From Terriglobia bacterium (GTDB lineage Bacteria > Acidobacteriota > Terriglobia > Terriglobales > Acidobacteriaceae), in assembly GCA_020073565.1 (NCBI GenBank), contig JAIQEY010000014.1:1-64000 (forward strand): DNA of 64,000 nucleotides. The letters run 5' to 3'. Every line of letters begins with the position of its first letter. Within the stretch, counting starts at the first letter, position 1. Position numbers and translations under genes: made by a program. Of this stretch, positions 34,154-44,159 are shown piece by piece. The notes below the pieces were generated by a model. The model saw only the letters and a list, made by a program, of their open reading frames with translations, made no database searches and was not told the DNA's origin.

Positions 34154-37100
34154 TCACACCACAAAATACTTAGCCGCCGGATGATGCACCACAATCGCCG
34201 ACGTACTCTGCTCCGGTTCCAGCAGGAATCCCGAAGTCAGCCGCACCCCAACATTCTCTTCCGGCTTAAGCAGCGCGAACAGTTTGGCCTGGTCTTCCAG
34301 GTGCGGACACGCCGGATACCCGAACGAATAGCGCGACCCCTGATACTTCTGATGGAACAGGTCGCGGGTGTGCGGCGCATCTTCGCCCGCGATTCCCAAC
34401 TCTTCCCGCATCTTCTTGTGGTGATACTCGGCCAGCGCCTCTGCCGTCTCCACGCTCAGGCCATGCAGGTAGAGATAACGCGTGTACTCGCCATTCTCAA
34501 ACAACCGCTGCGTCTCCTGGGTAGCCTTCGGGCCGATCGTCACCAGCGACAGCCCAATCACATCCATCTTCCCCGAAGCCTTCGGCGCAAAGAAATCCGC
34601 AATCGAAAGCTTTCGACCTTCCTTCTGGCGTGGGAAGGTGAAGCGTAAGAGTTCCCTTCGTGTACCTTCGTGTCCTTGGTGGTTGTCTTTGTCCGGCTCG
34701 TACACGATCACATCATTCCCTTCGCCCTGCGCCGGAAAATACCCGTACACCACCATCGGCTCAAACAACCCCGAGGCCAGCACTTCTTCCCCCAGCTTCT
34801 TCTTGATCGGACGGTACTTCTCCTCCACCAGCCGGGCATAGTCTTCCTGCGAAGCCGTCTTCAGCTGCCACTGGTTCTTGAACAGCGCCGTGTCGTTGAT
34901 GTAATCGAAAATCTCGCGCAGGTCGTAGTCTTTCCGCACGCGCACGCCCCAGAACGGAGGCTCCGGAATGCGCGGCGCATCGGTCACCACCGGACTGCGC
35001 TCGGCAAACACCGGCCCGGTCTCTTCATCGACAGCCGCGGCCTTCGCGTATTCCTTCACCGTTTTGCCGTCCTGCAAACGCGCCGACCGCTTGCCATCTT
35101 CCGACGCCAAGTCCTCCATCACGTGCAGCCCGGCAAACGCATCTTCGGCGTAGAACACGGCATTCGAATACTCGCGCCGCAGATCGTCTTCGACATACTT
35201 CCGGGTCAGCGCCGCGCCTCCACAGATCACCGGATACTCCAGCTTCTGCCGCTCCAGGTCCTGAATTACGTACTTCATCTCAAGCGTCGATTTCACCAGC
35301 AGGCCGCTCAGCCCGATCGCGTCCGCCTTGTGCTCCTCGGCCGCGTGAATGATCACGTCGCCCGGCTGCTTGATCCCCAGATTGACGACCTTGTAGCCGT
35401 TGTTCGACAGAATGATGTCCACCAGGTTCTTCCCGATGTCGTGCACGTCGCCCTTCACGGTCGCGAGCACGATGGTGCCCTTCTGCGAGCCGGCCTTCTT
35501 CTCCATCTTCGGTTCGAGATACGCGACCGCCGCCTTCATCACGCCCGCCGAATCGAGCACCGAAGGCAGCTGCATTTTGCGCGCGCCAAACAAGTCGCCG
35601 ACCGTCTTCATGCCGTCGAGCAGCACTGTGTTGATCAGATCGAGCGGCGTGTACTGTGTAAGCGCTTCTTCAAGTAATTCTTGAAGGCTGCGCTTGTGAC
35701 TACCCTCGCCCACCGACTTCTCGCCGTTGATGATGGCGAACTTCAGCTTGTCTTCGACCGAGAGCGTTTCCACATGCGCGGTCGTCGACGCCTGCGGCTT
35801 GCCTTTCATCCCGGCAAAGTGTTGCATGTAAGTCTGCAGCGGATCGCCGTTCGACCGGTCGCGGTAAATCAACTTGCGCGCAAGTTCAACCTCTTCTTGA
35901 GGAATCTTGTACAAAGGATAGATTTTTGTGTAATTGACGATCGCGATATCAAGGCCATTCTCGACCGCCTCATGCAGGAAAACCGAGTTCAGCACGCGCC
36001 GCGGGTACACATCCAGACCGAAGCTGATGTTGCTAACGCCAAGCACGGTCCTGACCTCAGGCAGTTCTTGCCGGAGGCGCTTCACGGCATTCAGCGTCTC
36101 GATGCCAGCCGAGCGGTACTCTTCCTGCCCGGTTGAAATCGGCAGCGTCAGCGTGTCAAAAATCAGGTCGACCGGCCGGATGCCGTACTTCTTCGTAGCC
36201 AGATCGAAGATGCGATGGGCAATGGCGACTTTCTTGTCGGCGGTCAACGCCATGCCCTCTTCGTCAATCGTGAGCGCAATCACCGCCGCGCCGTAGCGCT
36301 TCGCCATGGGCAGAACTTTCGACGTCCTCTTCTCGCCGTCTTCCAGGTTGATGGAGTTGATGATCGCCTTGCCGGGAATACGCTTCAGCGCCTCCTCCAC
36401 CACCTCCGCTTCGGTTGAATCCACCAGGATGGGCGCCGGCACGCGGGTCGCGACCTTTTCCAGGATCGACGACATGTAGCCCTTCTCGTCCTCGCCCACA
36501 ATGGCGCAGCACAAGTCGAGCATGTGCGAGCCTTCGTTCGCCAGCTTCTTCGCCAGCGCCAGAATGTCGTCGTATTTCTTCGCGCGCACCAGGTTGCGGA
36601 AATGCTCGACGCGCGTGGTCGTGTTCATCTCTTCCGCAACGATCAGCGGCTTGGGCTCCAGGTCAAGCGGAACGGAAGTGTAAGCGCTCGACGCCGCACC
36701 CACTGCCTTCACTTCCCTCCTCGCCGGTTCCACTCCCGAGACCGCATCCACCACGGCTTTCAAGTGCTCGGGACCAGTACCGCAGCATCCTCCGACAATG
36801 CGCACACCATAATCGCCCACGAAGCGCCGGTGATACTTCGCCAGTTCCTCCGGCGTGAGTTTGTAAACCGCATGCCCGCCTTCGTTCTGCGGAAGCCCGG
36901 CGTTCGGCAACACGGAGATGTGCTTGGTCGAATTCAGGCCGAGATAGCGCACCGCGTCGTTCATCTCCACGGGACCGGTGGCACAGTTCAGGCCGATGAC
37001 GTCGACGTCATACGGTTCGAGCGCGGTCAGCGCCGCGCCGATCTCCGTGCCGAGCAGCATCGTGCCAGTAGCTTCGAGTGTGACCTGCACCGTCACGGGC

Positions 37101-37648
37101 AGGCGCTTCCCCGCTTTCTGCATCGCATCAAACACGCCGGCCAGCGCGGCTTTGGCCTGCAAAAGATCCTGCGAAGTTTCAATCAGCAGAACATCCACGC
37201 CACCTTCAATCAGTGCCGAAGCCTGCTCCTCGAAAGCCAGCGCCATGTCGTCAAACTTGATATGCCCGAGCGAAGGCAGCTTGGTGGTCGGGCCGATCGA
37301 TCCGGCAACGAAGCGCGGCTTGTCTTTCGTAGAGAACTGCTGCGCAACTTCTTTCGCGATCCGCGCCGCCGCGAGATTCAGTTCCCCAACTTTATCGGCG
37401 AGGTCATATTCGGCCAGCACGACGCGAGTCGCCCCGAACGTGTTGGTCTCAACCACATCGCATCCAACGGAAAAAAATGCGCTGTGAATGTCCTTAATAA
37501 TGTCCGGACGGCTCAGCACAAGGATCTCGTTGCAGCCTTCCTTGCCCCAGAAGTCATCCACACTGGGATTGCGGGCCTGGATGTTGGTCCCCATCGCGCC
37601 GTCATAAACCACGACACGCTCGTTTACGGTTTGGAGAAAATTGGCCAT
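34154..37648 (-). CDS. metH: Cobalamin-dependent methionine synthase
   Basis: 1164 residues from ATG 37648; a GTG at 37660 is possible. Domains in order: homocysteine (DGAMGTNIQ ... GLNCATGP ... GGCCGTGPEH zinc ligands), pterin/methyl-folate (EGSHMLDLC, ILVDSTEAEVVEEAL), cobalamin cap plus B12 domain with the axial histidine in DVHDIGKNL, and the AdoMet activation domain (RYSFGYPACPHL). The activation domain carries an in-frame insert, KDNHQGHEGTRRE, encoded by a dispersed repeat (34653-34691). No cobalamin riboswitch is seen in the short gap to the upstream nuoI. Confidence 0.95.
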   Translation of the reverse strand: MANFLQTVNERVVVYDGAMGTNIQARNPSVDDFWGKEGCNEILVLSRPDIIKDIHSAFFSVGCDVVETNTFGATRVVLAEYDLADKVGELNLAAARIAKEVAQQFSTKDKPRFVAGSIGPTTKLPSLGHIKFDDMALAFEEQASALIEGGVDVLLIETSQDLLQAKAALAGVFDAMQKAGKRLPVTVQVTLEATGTMLLGTEIGAALTALEPYDVDVIGLNCATGPVEMNDAVRYLGLNSTKHISVLPNAGLPQNEGGHAVYKLTPEELAKYHRRFVGDYGVRIVGGCCGTGPEHLKAVVDAVSGVEPARREVKAVGAASSAYTSVPLDLEPKPLIVAEEMNTTTRVEHFRNLVRAKKYDDILALAKKLANEGSHMLDLCCAIVGEDEKGYMSSILEKVATRVPAPILVDSTEAEVVEEALKRIPGKAIINSINLEDGEKRTSKVLPMAKRYGAAVIALTIDEEGMALTADKKVAIAHRIFDLATKKYGIRPVDLIFDTLTLPISTGQEEYRSAGIETLNAVKRLRQELPEVRTVLGVSNISFGLDVYPRRVLNSVFLHEAVENGLDIAIVNYTKIYPLYKIPQEEVELARKLIYRDRSNGDPLQTYMQHFAGMKGKPQASTTAHVETLSVEDKLKFAIINGEKSVGEGSHKRSLQELLEEALTQYTPLDLINTVLLDGMKTVGDLFGARKMQLPSVLDSAGVMKAAVAYLEPKMEKKAGSQKGTIVLATVKGDVHDIGKNLVDIILSNNGYKVVNLGIKQPGDVIIHAAEEHKADAIGLSGLLVKSTLEMKYVIQDLERQKLEYPVICGGAALTRKYVEDDLRREYSNAVFYAEDAFAGLHVMEDLASEDGKRSARLQDGKTVKEYAKAAAVDEETGPVFAERSPVVTDAPRIPEPPFWGVRVRKDYDLREIFDYINDTALFKNQWQLKTASQEDYARLVEEKYRPIKKKLGEEVLASGLFEPMVVYGYFPAQGEGNDVIVYEPDKDNHQGHEGTRRELLRFTFPRQKEGRKLSIADFFAPKASGKMDVIGLSLVTIGPKATQETQRLFENGEYTRYLYLHGLSVETAEALAEYHHKKMREELGIAGEDAPHTRDLFHQKYQGSRYSFGYPACPHLEDQAKLFALLKPEENVGVRLTSGFLLEPEQSTSAIVVHHPAAKYFVV
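34653..34691. repeat. Repeat family B-like insert inside metH
   Basis: The plus strand reads CCTTCGTGTACCTTCGTGTC followed by CTTGGTGGTTGTCTTTG, a tandem of TTCGTGTnC units like the CTCTGTGTC repeats at 19221 and 44066. Translated on the minus strand, it gives NHQGHEGTRR without breaking the metH frame. Confidence 0.65.
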
Positions 37649-37663
37649 CAGTCCATACACAAA

Positions 37664-37685
37664 CGCCGGCCCGCGAGGACCGGCG
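37664..37685 (-). terminator. Weak hairpin between nuoI and metH
   Basis: CGCCGG (37664-37669) pairs with CCGGCG (37680-37685). On the minus strand it is followed by TTTGTG. The stem is short, so it may allow read-through from nuoI into metH. Confidence 0.35.
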
Positions 37686-37722
37686 CGCAGTTCGTAATCC
37701 AGAAGTTCAAAACCAAATCGCT

Positions 37723-38253
37723 TTACGTTCCCGGCTGCGACGTCGCCGGCGCGCCCACATCGGTATCGGCTTTGCCGAACACGGCGTTCGCTCCCATGTG
37801 GGCCGGCGCAGCCGCCAGCATCTGCTCCTTGCGATAAATCAGATTGCTCGCATTAAAACTAGCCAACTCAAACCCATGCCCGTGGGTGATCGCATCTGTC
37901 GGACAAGCCTCCACGCAGTACCCACAAAAAATGCACCGGTTGTAATCGATGTTGTAGACCTTGGCGTATCTTTCGGCGCCGGAGACTCGGTTTTGCTCGG
38001 TGTTTTCGGCGGCCTCTATGTAGATGCAGTTCGACGGGCAAGCGGCGGCGCATAAAAAGCAAGCTACACATTTTTCAAGGCCGCTTTCGTCACGCTGCAG
38101 GACGTGCATGCCGCGGAAGCGCTCCTGGAACTTTGCGCCTTTCAGGGGGCCGGGACCGTCGGGATAGTTTTCGACGATGGTCGGCTGAAACATTTCCTTC
38201 AGGGTGATGGTCATCCCCTGGGCGATCGCGCCTATGTTCTTGATGACGGACAT
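37723..38253 (-). CDS. nuoI: NADH-quinone oxidoreductase subunit I
   Basis: 176 residues. Two complete [4Fe-4S] motifs, CVACFLCAAACPSNC and CIFCGYCVEACPTDAI, bind clusters N6a and N6b of complex I. The N-terminal amphipathic segment and the length match NuoI; the C-terminal tail after the second cluster is typical and membrane-facing. It lies apart from other nuo genes, upstream of metH. A weak GTGA-N6-TCAC palindrome is in the divergent promoter region at 38357. Confidence 0.92.
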   Translation of the reverse strand: MSVIKNIGAIAQGMTITLKEMFQPTIVENYPDGPGPLKGAKFQERFRGMHVLQRDESGLEKCVACFLCAAACPSNCIYIEAAENTEQNRVSGAERYAKVYNIDYNRCIFCGYCVEACPTDAITHGHGFELASFNASNLIYRKEQMLAAAPAHMGANAVFGKADTDVGAPATSQPGT

Positions 38254-38356
38254 AGATGACTAGTATAGCGGATGGAGCGAGTGGCGAGAATTGCGGGATG
38301 GGGGACTAGCGGGCCGGCTGGCGAAGGGGTGTGTGGACGAAAGTGACCATTTTTGG

Positions 38357-38372
38357 GGTGACCACTATCACC
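38357..38372. promoter_or_regulatory. Possible weak CRP-like palindrome in the nuoI/38434 divergent region
   Basis: GGTGACCACTATCACC has the GTGA-N6-TCAC core, with both outer bases differing from TGTGA/TCACA. It lies about 110 bases upstream of nuoI and 70 bases upstream of the exported protein at 38434. It is listed because perfect versions occur elsewhere in the window. Confidence 0.3.
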
Positions 38373-38433
38373 GACTCTCGGGATGTGCCTTTGTAGTGTG
38401 GGTACAACCACCTGTTTGAAATGGCGAAAGCCT

Positions 38434-41400
38434 ATGGCCAGCCGCAGTTTACATTGTCTGATCGCTTTCTTCTTTTTCTTAACCTTCCAATTCACCGTTT
38501 CGAGCGGAGCCTTCGGTCAGGGGGCGAAGATCAAGTCTGCGTATGATTCGATCGAGGAGGAGGATCAAGATCGTCCCGATCAGCGGGCGGAGTGGATGAA
38601 CCGAGGCCGAACTGCGCCTGCGGGGCAGACGGCGGCGGCGCTGCGTCTGAGAGCGCACCAGCAGAAAATGCTGCAGCGAGCGCGACGCGCGGCGGCGGAC
38701 GCGAACCCTGCCGGTGCGACGCCTTCGTCAACAGGCTGGGTGGCGTTGGGACCGGCGCCCTTGGTTTCAGACCGGAATTTCTATGGCATGGTCTCGGGAC
38801 GCTCGACGGCGATCGCGATTGATCCGAGCGACCGCACAGGAAATACGGTGTACGCGGCCGGCGCTTTCGGCGGAGTGTGGAAGTCTACCAACGCAGCCAT
38901 CTCGGATCCTACGCAAGTTACCTGGACGGCGGTGACCGACCAAGAGGCCTCGCTGGCCAATGGCGCAGTTTCTGTGAAGAACGATGGCAGTGTGGTGTTG
39001 GTGGGAACCGGTGAGCCGAACAGCGCGATTGACAGTTATTACGGCGTCGGAATTCTTCGGTCTACGGACCACGGCACCACCTGGACGCTGGTGTCGTCGG
39101 CCGATGGGACAGCTCATCCGTTTGCGGGGCTGGGCGTTTCGAAGTTTGCCTGGCTACCAAACACAAACACAGTGATCGCGGCTACCGCAACCACGGCCAA
39201 GGGTTTCGACGAGGGGAACATCACCAGCAGTACGAACCGGGGCCTGTATCTGTCTACTAATGGCGGGCAAAGTTGGGCCTATCAAGCGCCCTCGGACGGC
39301 GGCACCACAATCAGTCCAATTTCTGTCACCGACATTGTTTATGAACCCATTTCAGGACATTTCATTGCCTCGATTCGCTACCACGGACTTTACAGTTCGG
39401 TGAACGGGACGAACTGGACGCGAATGGCCAGCCAGCCGGCGCCATTGTCGACCTCGAATTGCCCCCCTACGGGGAATTCCTCGACGTGTCCGCTGTATCG
39501 TGGACAACTTGCTGTGGTACCTGGTCGCGACGAGGTGTACTTCTGGTTTGTCTCTATTAACGCTCAAGGAAACATGGTCGACGAGGGAATCTGGCGGTCG
39601 ATCAATGGTGGAGCCTGGGTGCAGATCGACGAAACCGGGATCACGGATTGCGGTGACGGCGACGGATGCGGTGTGAAGCAATCTTATTACAACCTGGAAA
39701 TCGCCGCGGTCCCGGACGGCAGTTCCCAAACCGATCTCTACGCCGGAACCATCAACCTCTACAAGTGCGTGCTTCCCACCAACCAGACGACCTGCAAAAC
39801 GGTGGATCTGAACCTGCCCAACTCCTGGCTGAACCTGACGCATGTCTATGGGAGCTGCAGCAACAAGGCCATGGTCCATCCCGATCAGCACGGCATTGAC
39901 TTTATGGTCGTGGGCGGCAAAGACATCATGTATTTCGGAAACGACGGGGGCGTGTATCGAGCGCTGGACGGATTCACCGGGCTGAGCACCGGATCCTGCA
40001 ACACGGCGGGGAATAACGCATTTGACAATCTGAACGGAACCCTCGGGTCGATGACTCAGTTGGTCTCGTTCTCGGTACATCCCACGGATCAGAATACGGT
40101 GCTGGGCGGCACACAGGATAACGGCTCGCCCGCGAGTACGAACGCCACCGGTAGTTCACAATTCTTCACGGCCAACGGCGGTGACGGTGGATACAACGCG
40201 ATCGACGCTGCGAACAACCTTTGGTATACCGCGGACACGGACGTCAGCGTCCAGGTTTGCAGCACGCCCCCAAGTTGCACTACCGCCTCATTCAGCCGGA
40301 TCGTGACAGCTGGGACCGCGACGATCGGCTTGGATCATGGCGCTTTTTACTCGCCCTACATCCTCGATCCGCAAAATTCGAACGAATTGCTGATCGGAAC
40401 CTGCCGGATCTGGCGTGGCAGTACCGCCGGTACCAACTTCAGCGCGCTGAGTGTCAACTTCGATATGGGGGTATCGAGCACATGTAGCGGAGGTGAGACG
40501 AATCTGGTTCGTGCGATTGCGGCCGGTGGTGCTAAGGACAACAGCGGATTCTCGAATGTTGTCTATGCCACTACGGAGGGCACAGGTCCAAACTGCACGC
40601 CCGCCAATGCATGCAATGGACCGCTCGGCGGTGAGGTGTGGGTCACGACCAATGCCTCCACGACACAAATGTCGAATGTCACAGGGACTATCCATCCTCA
40701 GAACTACACCATTTCCTCCGTGGTCCTCGATATCACAGACGGTACCGGCAACACGGCGTACGTCGGAATCATGGGTTTTGTCGGTTCGACGAATGCGCAC
40801 GTCTTCAAAACCACCAACGCCGGCCAAACATGGACCGCTTTCGGCGACACGGGCAGCGGGCCTCCCGATGCTCCAGTGAACGCTTTACTGGTGGATGGAG
40901 CGGCGGGAAAGGTTTACGCGGGAACGGATGTGGGTGTGTTTGTGAGTTTGACTTCGTCGGCAGCATGGACGGAAGTGGGTCCGGCGGCGGCGCCCGGAGC
41001 AACGGGATATTTGCCTAATGTACCGGTGTCGGCTCTGCGAATGTTCAATTCCGGGGGCACGAAGAAACTGCGGGTTTCGACCTACGGGCGCGGGATCTGG
41101 GAGTACACGCTGGTCGCAACGGCAGACTTTACGAATGCGATTTCGAATTCGCCGCAGACTGTGTTTCCCACGCAGACAGCGATCTTCAACGGAACGCTGA
41201 CAGCGGTCAACAGTTACAACAGCACAGTGAACCTGACTTGCACGGGGACGCCGCCGACAACTTGCAATCTTCCGCCGAGCGTGTCCTTTACAGCGGGGGT
41301 TGCTACCTACACGGTGACGGCGGGTGGAACGGTGCGCGACTACAGCTTCAGCGCGCACGCCGTGGGCACGGACGGGAACACCACCACGCACGATGCGGCG

Positions 41401-42594
41401 GCTACTCTGCATGTAGTGGACTTTGCGATGGGAGCCGTTAACCCGAATCCGGTTTCCGTGCCGCTGGGTCTGACGGCGACAGCGACGTTTCAGGTAACAC
41501 CTTCGGGGTCCTTCGGGTTGCCAGTCACCCTGAGCTGCACCGGACTTCCTGCGAATGCGACCTGCAGTTTCTCGCCATCGAACACGGTGAATCCGACGAC
41601 CAGCCCGGTCACGGTTACGTTGACGGTGAGTGCTGCCCCGAGTACTCCGCAAGGAACGACGACCGTAACTGTGCAAGGTGCGACCAGCGCCCCAGCAGCG
41701 ACTAGAACAACTACTTTCTCTTTGACGGTGACCGCGCCGCCGGACTTCACGTGGACAAACAGTGGCGGGAGCACCTCGCACACGGCGCTGGCCGGACAGA
41801 CGACGCTCGCCTATAACTTCACGTCCACGCCAACCGCTGGGGCAACGACGTTTGCTGGCGACGTAACTTTCGCTTGCAGCGGACTGCCAGACACGACTGC
41901 TGTCTGCGCCTTCAACACGGGGCAAACCGACCCGACAAAGATCAAGTCCGGTTCAGGAACAACCTCAGTGGCACTCACCATCACGACGAAAGGTCCGAAC
42001 GCGGGTACGGGAGCAGCAGTGCAACGTCGGGCAGACCGACGCTCTCCGGGGCTGCTGCGGATACTGCCCATTGCGGGATTGGTGCTGGCCGGACTTGCGG
42101 GACGAAAGGTATTGCGGCCTTTGGCATTCGCGGGGTTGTGCGCTTCCCTGGCCATGATTAGCCTGATGTTGGCTTGCGGCGGAGTCAGCAGCGGTGGTCC
42201 ATCGCCACCACCCGCGGTTAGCGTCACGATCACGCCGAGCACTGCGGTCAATCTGTATGCCAATGAGACCGGCAACACGTGGGCGGCGAATCTGACCCAG
42301 CAACAATTTGCAGCGGCGGTCCACAACTCTACCAACCAGTCCGTGACCTGGGCAGTGTCGGGGGGAGGCGCGAACGGCTCAATCGACTCAACCGGCTTGT
42401 ACACGGCGCCAGCAATGGTACCCAACCCGGCGGCGGTAACCATCACCGCCACTGCGGCAGCGGACCCGAGCAAATCGGGATCGGGCAGGGTCAACCTCCA
42501 AGCGCCAACAACGCTGGGGACATTCAACGTGACGGCGACGGCGACGGAGGGAACGATCGCACACTCGCAGAGTGTGACGTTGACGGTGCAGTAA
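38434..42594 (+). CDS. Giant exported BNR/VPS10-type propeller protein with Ig-like tail
   Basis: 1386 residues from ATG 38434. A signal peptide (LIAFFFFLTFQFTVSSGAFG) is followed by a propeller (about 90-900) with BNR/Asp-box repeats such as 'STNGGQSWAY', 'STDHGTTWTL' and 'TTNAGQTWTA'. Ig-like or bacterial adhesin-type domains occupy about 900-1190. A hydrophobic helix near 1210-1250 ends in a lipobox-like LACGG, and one more Ig-like domain follows. No sialidase active site was recognised. A surface or secreted carbohydrate- or protein-binding role is likely. Confidence 0.75.
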   Translation: MASRSLHCLIAFFFFLTFQFTVSSGAFGQGAKIKSAYDSIEEEDQDRPDQRAEWMNRGRTAPAGQTAAALRLRAHQQKMLQRARRAAADANPAGATPSSTGWVALGPAPLVSDRNFYGMVSGRSTAIAIDPSDRTGNTVYAAGAFGGVWKSTNAAISDPTQVTWTAVTDQEASLANGAVSVKNDGSVVLVGTGEPNSAIDSYYGVGILRSTDHGTTWTLVSSADGTAHPFAGLGVSKFAWLPNTNTVIAATATTAKGFDEGNITSSTNRGLYLSTNGGQSWAYQAPSDGGTTISPISVTDIVYEPISGHFIASIRYHGLYSSVNGTNWTRMASQPAPLSTSNCPPTGNSSTCPLYRGQLAVVPGRDEVYFWFVSINAQGNMVDEGIWRSINGGAWVQIDETGITDCGDGDGCGVKQSYYNLEIAAVPDGSSQTDLYAGTINLYKCVLPTNQTTCKTVDLNLPNSWLNLTHVYGSCSNKAMVHPDQHGIDFMVVGGKDIMYFGNDGGVYRALDGFTGLSTGSCNTAGNNAFDNLNGTLGSMTQLVSFSVHPTDQNTVLGGTQDNGSPASTNATGSSQFFTANGGDGGYNAIDAANNLWYTADTDVSVQVCSTPPSCTTASFSRIVTAGTATIGLDHGAFYSPYILDPQNSNELLIGTCRIWRGSTAGTNFSALSVNFDMGVSSTCSGGETNLVRAIAAGGAKDNSGFSNVVYATTEGTGPNCTPANACNGPLGGEVWVTTNASTTQMSNVTGTIHPQNYTISSVVLDITDGTGNTAYVGIMGFVGSTNAHVFKTTNAGQTWTAFGDTGSGPPDAPVNALLVDGAAGKVYAGTDVGVFVSLTSSAAWTEVGPAAAPGATGYLPNVPVSALRMFNSGGTKKLRVSTYGRGIWEYTLVATADFTNAISNSPQTVFPTQTAIFNGTLTAVNSYNSTVNLTCTGTPPTTCNLPPSVSFTAGVATYTVTAGGTVRDYSFSAHAVGTDGNTTTHDAAATLHVVDFAMGAVNPNPVSVPLGLTATATFQVTPSGSFGLPVTLSCTGLPANATCSFSPSNTVNPTTSPVTVTLTVSAAPSTPQGTTTVTVQGATSAPAATRTTTFSLTVTAPPDFTWTNSGGSTSHTALAGQTTLAYNFTSTPTAGATTFAGDVTFACSGLPDTTAVCAFNTGQTDPTKIKSGSGTTSVALTITTKGPNAGTGAAVQRRADRRSPGLLRILPIAGLVLAGLAGRKVLRPLAFAGLCASLAMISLMLACGGVSSGGPSPPPAVSVTITPSTAVNLYANETGNTWAANLTQQQFAAAVHNSTNQSVTWAVSGGGANGSIDSTGLYTAPAMVPNPAAVTITATAAADPSKSGSGRVNLQAPTTLGTFNVTATATEGTIAHSQSVTLTVQ

Positions 42595-42715
42595 GACGGA
42601 ATTGGGAATCTGTAATTGGTGATTTCGGGCGCTGAGCGATCCGCGCATTTTCTTACGGGACGAGACGTTTCGGAGGATGGGAAAGTCCTCAACGGCGAAT
42701 GAGGAGGGCCCCGGA

Positions 42716-42823
42716 GGGCGGACAAGAGTGTCCGCCCCACATCCGGCAAGTCCCGCCATCACCGGTGGCGGGCTGCACGATCATGTAGCATCGTCAGCAG
42801 GGGCGGGCAGGAATGCCCGCCCC
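42716..42823. repeat. Array of three palindromes (families D and E plus one)
   Basis: GGGCGGACA/TGTCCGCCC (42716-42737), CCCGCCA/TGGCGGG (42752-42772, family E) and GGGGCGGGCA/TGCCCGCCCC (42800-42823, family D, perfect) fill the gap upstream of lhgO. No promoter is evident between them. Confidence 0.8.
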
Positions 42824-42833
42824 ACACAGGCAC

Positions 42834-44045
42834 ATGAACTCCTCTACATATGACATTGCTGTGATTGGTGGCGGTGTGGTGGGACTTTCGTTTGCCATGC
42901 AGGCGGGAAAACAGTTCCCTCACCTGCGGGTGGTGATCCTGGAAAAAGAAGCAGGTGTGGCCCGGCATCAGACGGGACATAACAGCGGGGTCATCCACAG
43001 CGGTGTTTATTACAAACCCGGCTCGCTGAAGGCTCGGCTGTGCGTTCAGGGTGCACGTGAGATGGTGGCGTTCTGCGCGTTGCACGGGATTCCGCATGCA
43101 GTGTGCGGGAAGCTGATTGTGGCGACCACGACGGAGGAGGCAGTGCGACTGGATGATCTGCTGTCGCGGGGCGTGGCGAATGGTCTGGCTGGATTGCATT
43201 TGCTGGGGCGGGAAGAGATGCGCGAGATTGAGCCGCATGTGGGCGGAGTGCGGGCGCTGGCAGTACCTTCGACGGGGATCACGGATTACGCGCTGGTGAC
43301 AGCAAAGTACGCGGAGATCGCGGTGGGACACGGGGCCGAGTTAAAGACGGAAGCTGGGGTGGTGGGATTCAAGAGTTCCGGCGGCGAAATTGTAATCCAG
43401 ACGCGAGCTGGGGATTTTTCAGCGCGGTATGTGGTGAATTGCGCGGGTCTGTATAGCGACCGGATCGCGCGGCTGGCAGGATGCGATCCAGAACTGATGA
43501 TCGTGCCGTTTCGCGGGGAGTATTACGATCTGGCTTTGGCGCGGACCGAGTTGGTAAAGTGGCTGATTTATCCGGTGCCGGATCCGCAGTATCCGTTTCT
43601 TGGAGTGCATTTCACGCGGCGGATTCATGGGAATGTGGATGCCGGCCCGAATGCGGTGCTGGCGTTTCGGCGAGAAGGATATCGGCGAACGGATTTTGAT
43701 TTGGGCGATACGATGGAAGTCTTCGGCTACCGCGGATTTCGGGCGCTGGCGCGGCGACAGTGGAAGCATGGCGTCCGGGAATTTCGGCGGTCGCTCGTGA
43801 AACGCGAGTTTGTGCGGTCACTGCAGCGTCTGGTACCGGAGGTGCGCTACGAGGATATGACACCTGGTGGATCTGGTGTGCGCGCGCAGGCTTTGGGACC
43901 GGATGGCAATCTGGTGGATGATTTCCGGTTCGTGCCTCGGGAACGGTTCTTGCATGTGCTCAATGTACCTTCTCCAGCGGCTACGGCTTCGTTACCGATT
44001 GGGCGGGAAATTTTGGGGATGGTGCGGGCGGCTGGGGCGGTGTGA
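42834..44045 (+). CDS. lhgO: L-2-hydroxyglutarate oxidase
   Basis: 403 residues from ATG 42834; the in-frame start at 42813 is inside a palindrome. FAD-binding GGGVVGLSFAMQAG, then the family signature ARHQTGHNSGVIHSGVYYKPGSLKA region (about 48-72), and the C-terminal NVPSPAATASLPIG. It oxidises L-2-hydroxyglutarate to 2-oxoglutarate, passing electrons to quinone or oxygen, as metabolite repair or in lysine/glutarate catabolism. Repeat family B follows its stop. Confidence 0.9.
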   Translation: MNSSTYDIAVIGGGVVGLSFAMQAGKQFPHLRVVILEKEAGVARHQTGHNSGVIHSGVYYKPGSLKARLCVQGAREMVAFCALHGIPHAVCGKLIVATTTEEAVRLDDLLSRGVANGLAGLHLLGREEMREIEPHVGGVRALAVPSTGITDYALVTAKYAEIAVGHGAELKTEAGVVGFKSSGGEIVIQTRAGDFSARYVVNCAGLYSDRIARLAGCDPELMIVPFRGEYYDLALARTELVKWLIYPVPDPQYPFLGVHFTRRIHGNVDAGPNAVLAFRREGYRRTDFDLGDTMEVFGYRGFRALARRQWKHGVREFRRSLVKREFVRSLQRLVPEVRYEDMTPGGSGVRAQALGPDGNLVDDFRFVPRERFLHVLNVPSPAATASLPIGREILGMVRAAGAV

Positions 44046-44065
44046 CCGGCTGCGGAGAAAATTCT

Positions 44066-44099
44066 TTACCACAGAGGGCACAGAGGAACACAGAGGAAG
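44066..44099. repeat. Repeat family B (CACAGAGGGCACAGAGGAAC)
   Basis: Three tandem CACAGAGGn units lie between lhgO and proC. They are the reverse orientation of the block at 19221-19255. Confidence 0.75.
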
Positions 44100-44159
44100 G
44101 CTGGGCAGCCCTGGCGGTGTTAGTCTGGTGAACTACTATTCGGCACGTTGGAGAATCCT

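Noticed and set aside
37649..37722. Possible cobalamin riboswitch upstream of metH
   Set aside because: The gap is only about 75 bases and lacks a B12-box; only a short hairpin is visible.
36524..37837. 437-codon plus-strand frame opposite metH
   Set aside because: MetH is unmistakable on the other strand; this frame is a shadow that runs past both gene ends.
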